Shown: positions 63,780 through 64,000 of the stretch, piece after piece
Layout: each line of letters begins with the position of its first letter
How positions within the stretch are numbered: position 1 is the first letter of the stretch
From: an uncultured Acidobacteriaceae bacterium
GTDB lineage: Bacteria; Acidobacteriota; Terriglobia; Terriglobales; Acidobacteriaceae
Length of the DNA: 64,000 nt
Direction of reading: 5' to 3'
Assembly: GCA_937879855.1 (NCBI GenBank)
Contig: CALFMO010000064.1
Span: forward strand, 75,561-139,560
Translations under genes and position numbers: made by a program
The notes under the pieces: model-generated
Told to the model about the DNA's origin: nothing
Databases searched by the model: none
The model's input: the letters and a program-made list of their open reading frames with translations, nothing else

Positions 63780-63933
63780 AGAAAGCGTTTCTCAAAAGAA
63801 AAGGGTCCTACGGCATTGGCCGCGGGACCCCCGTCCTGACGCGTCCTTTGTACACTGGGGGGCGGGAAAATGCAAAGAGGGTAGGGCTCGGAGTTCGACG
63901 GGATCAAAGGCAACATCAAGATGAACTGCGCTG

Positions 63934-63988
63934 CGGCCCGATACGCCTGGGCCGCTGGACAGCCGGGGGCGGCTGTCCCTACATGAGC
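63934..63988. repeat. Palindromic repeat at the right edge
   Basis: CGGCCC/GGGCCG (63934-63954) followed by the A hairpin GGACAGCCG/CGGCTGTCC (63957-63978) and CCTACAT. The remaining region 63780-63933 has no gene I can support. Confidence 0.8.
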
Positions 63989-64000
63989 CTCGGCACACAA

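Overview
This 64 kb window looks like a chromosome segment of a soil Acidobacteriota bacterium, probably a Terriglobia or Koribacter-like lineage, possibly from a metagenome-derived genome. Four observations support this. There are four secreted proteins with the von Willebrand domain typical of Acidobacteria. There is a complete Alternative Complex III plus cytochrome oxidase operon. Duplicated exported methionine sulfoxide reductases are present. Finally, GC-rich palindromic repeats are spread across the whole window. The taxonomic call is an inference from gene content; no rRNA gene is present to confirm it.

Layout. 1-6 kb: a minus-strand coenzyme F420 cluster (cofG-cofD-cofC-cofE, a Tat-exported aldo/keto reductase, then cofH running off the left edge). 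6-11.4 kb: flavin reductase, msrB, trxA, a TonB-C protein, lexA, msrA lipoprotein, a second Tat-exported MsrB, and a Ddn-like F420-type oxidoreductase. 11.5-17.6 kb: an ORF6N gene with two matching 27-bp palindromes, a membrane hypothetical, a CTP-synthase-like amidotransferase, a GIDE-domain membrane protein, a SpoIIE phosphatase broken by one UAG, and mglA with a TTG start. 17.7-31 kb: four VWFA proteins, a Tat-exported aminotransferase, an oxidoreductase, a pseudouridine synthase, a winged-helix/TPR regulator, lgt, a 6S RNA, and zapA/zapB-like genes. 31-40 kb: a large transglutaminase/TPR protein, a POTRA protein, a hydrolase, an amidase and an aldehyde dehydrogenase. 40-53.6 kb: the respiratory operon actABCDEF, a small membrane protein, sco and cox subunits II-I-III-IV. 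53.8-59 kb: a zinc-ribbon protein, a giant FAD/Fe-S oxidase and an RMD1-family protein. 59-64 kb: an accessory patch with a hypothetical gene, a tRNA-Cys-like gene, an IS1595-type transposase with a convergent small ORF, a PIN/ribbon-helix-helix toxin-antitoxin pair and a Sll1717-type P-loop ATPase.

How the genes work together. Quinol electrons enter Alternative Complex III (ActA pentaheme, ActB Fe-S, ActC and ActF quinol subunits, ActE monoheme) and pass to a caa3-type oxidase, with Sco loading copper. The F420 cluster supplies the deazaflavin that the Ddn-like protein probably uses. Thioredoxin and the three Msr enzymes repair oxidised methionine on both sides of the membrane.

The most unusual signal is a family of compensating-stem palindromes, more than 20 copies, some paired head to head. 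They sit between genes and also inside genes: at the start of msrB, actE and sco, at the end of cofC and actB, and twice inside the FAD/Fe-S oxidase. In six of seven in-gene copies the same stop-free reading frame is used. The second strong signal is the ORF6N gene, whose promoter region and conserved coding motif carry nearly the same palindrome.
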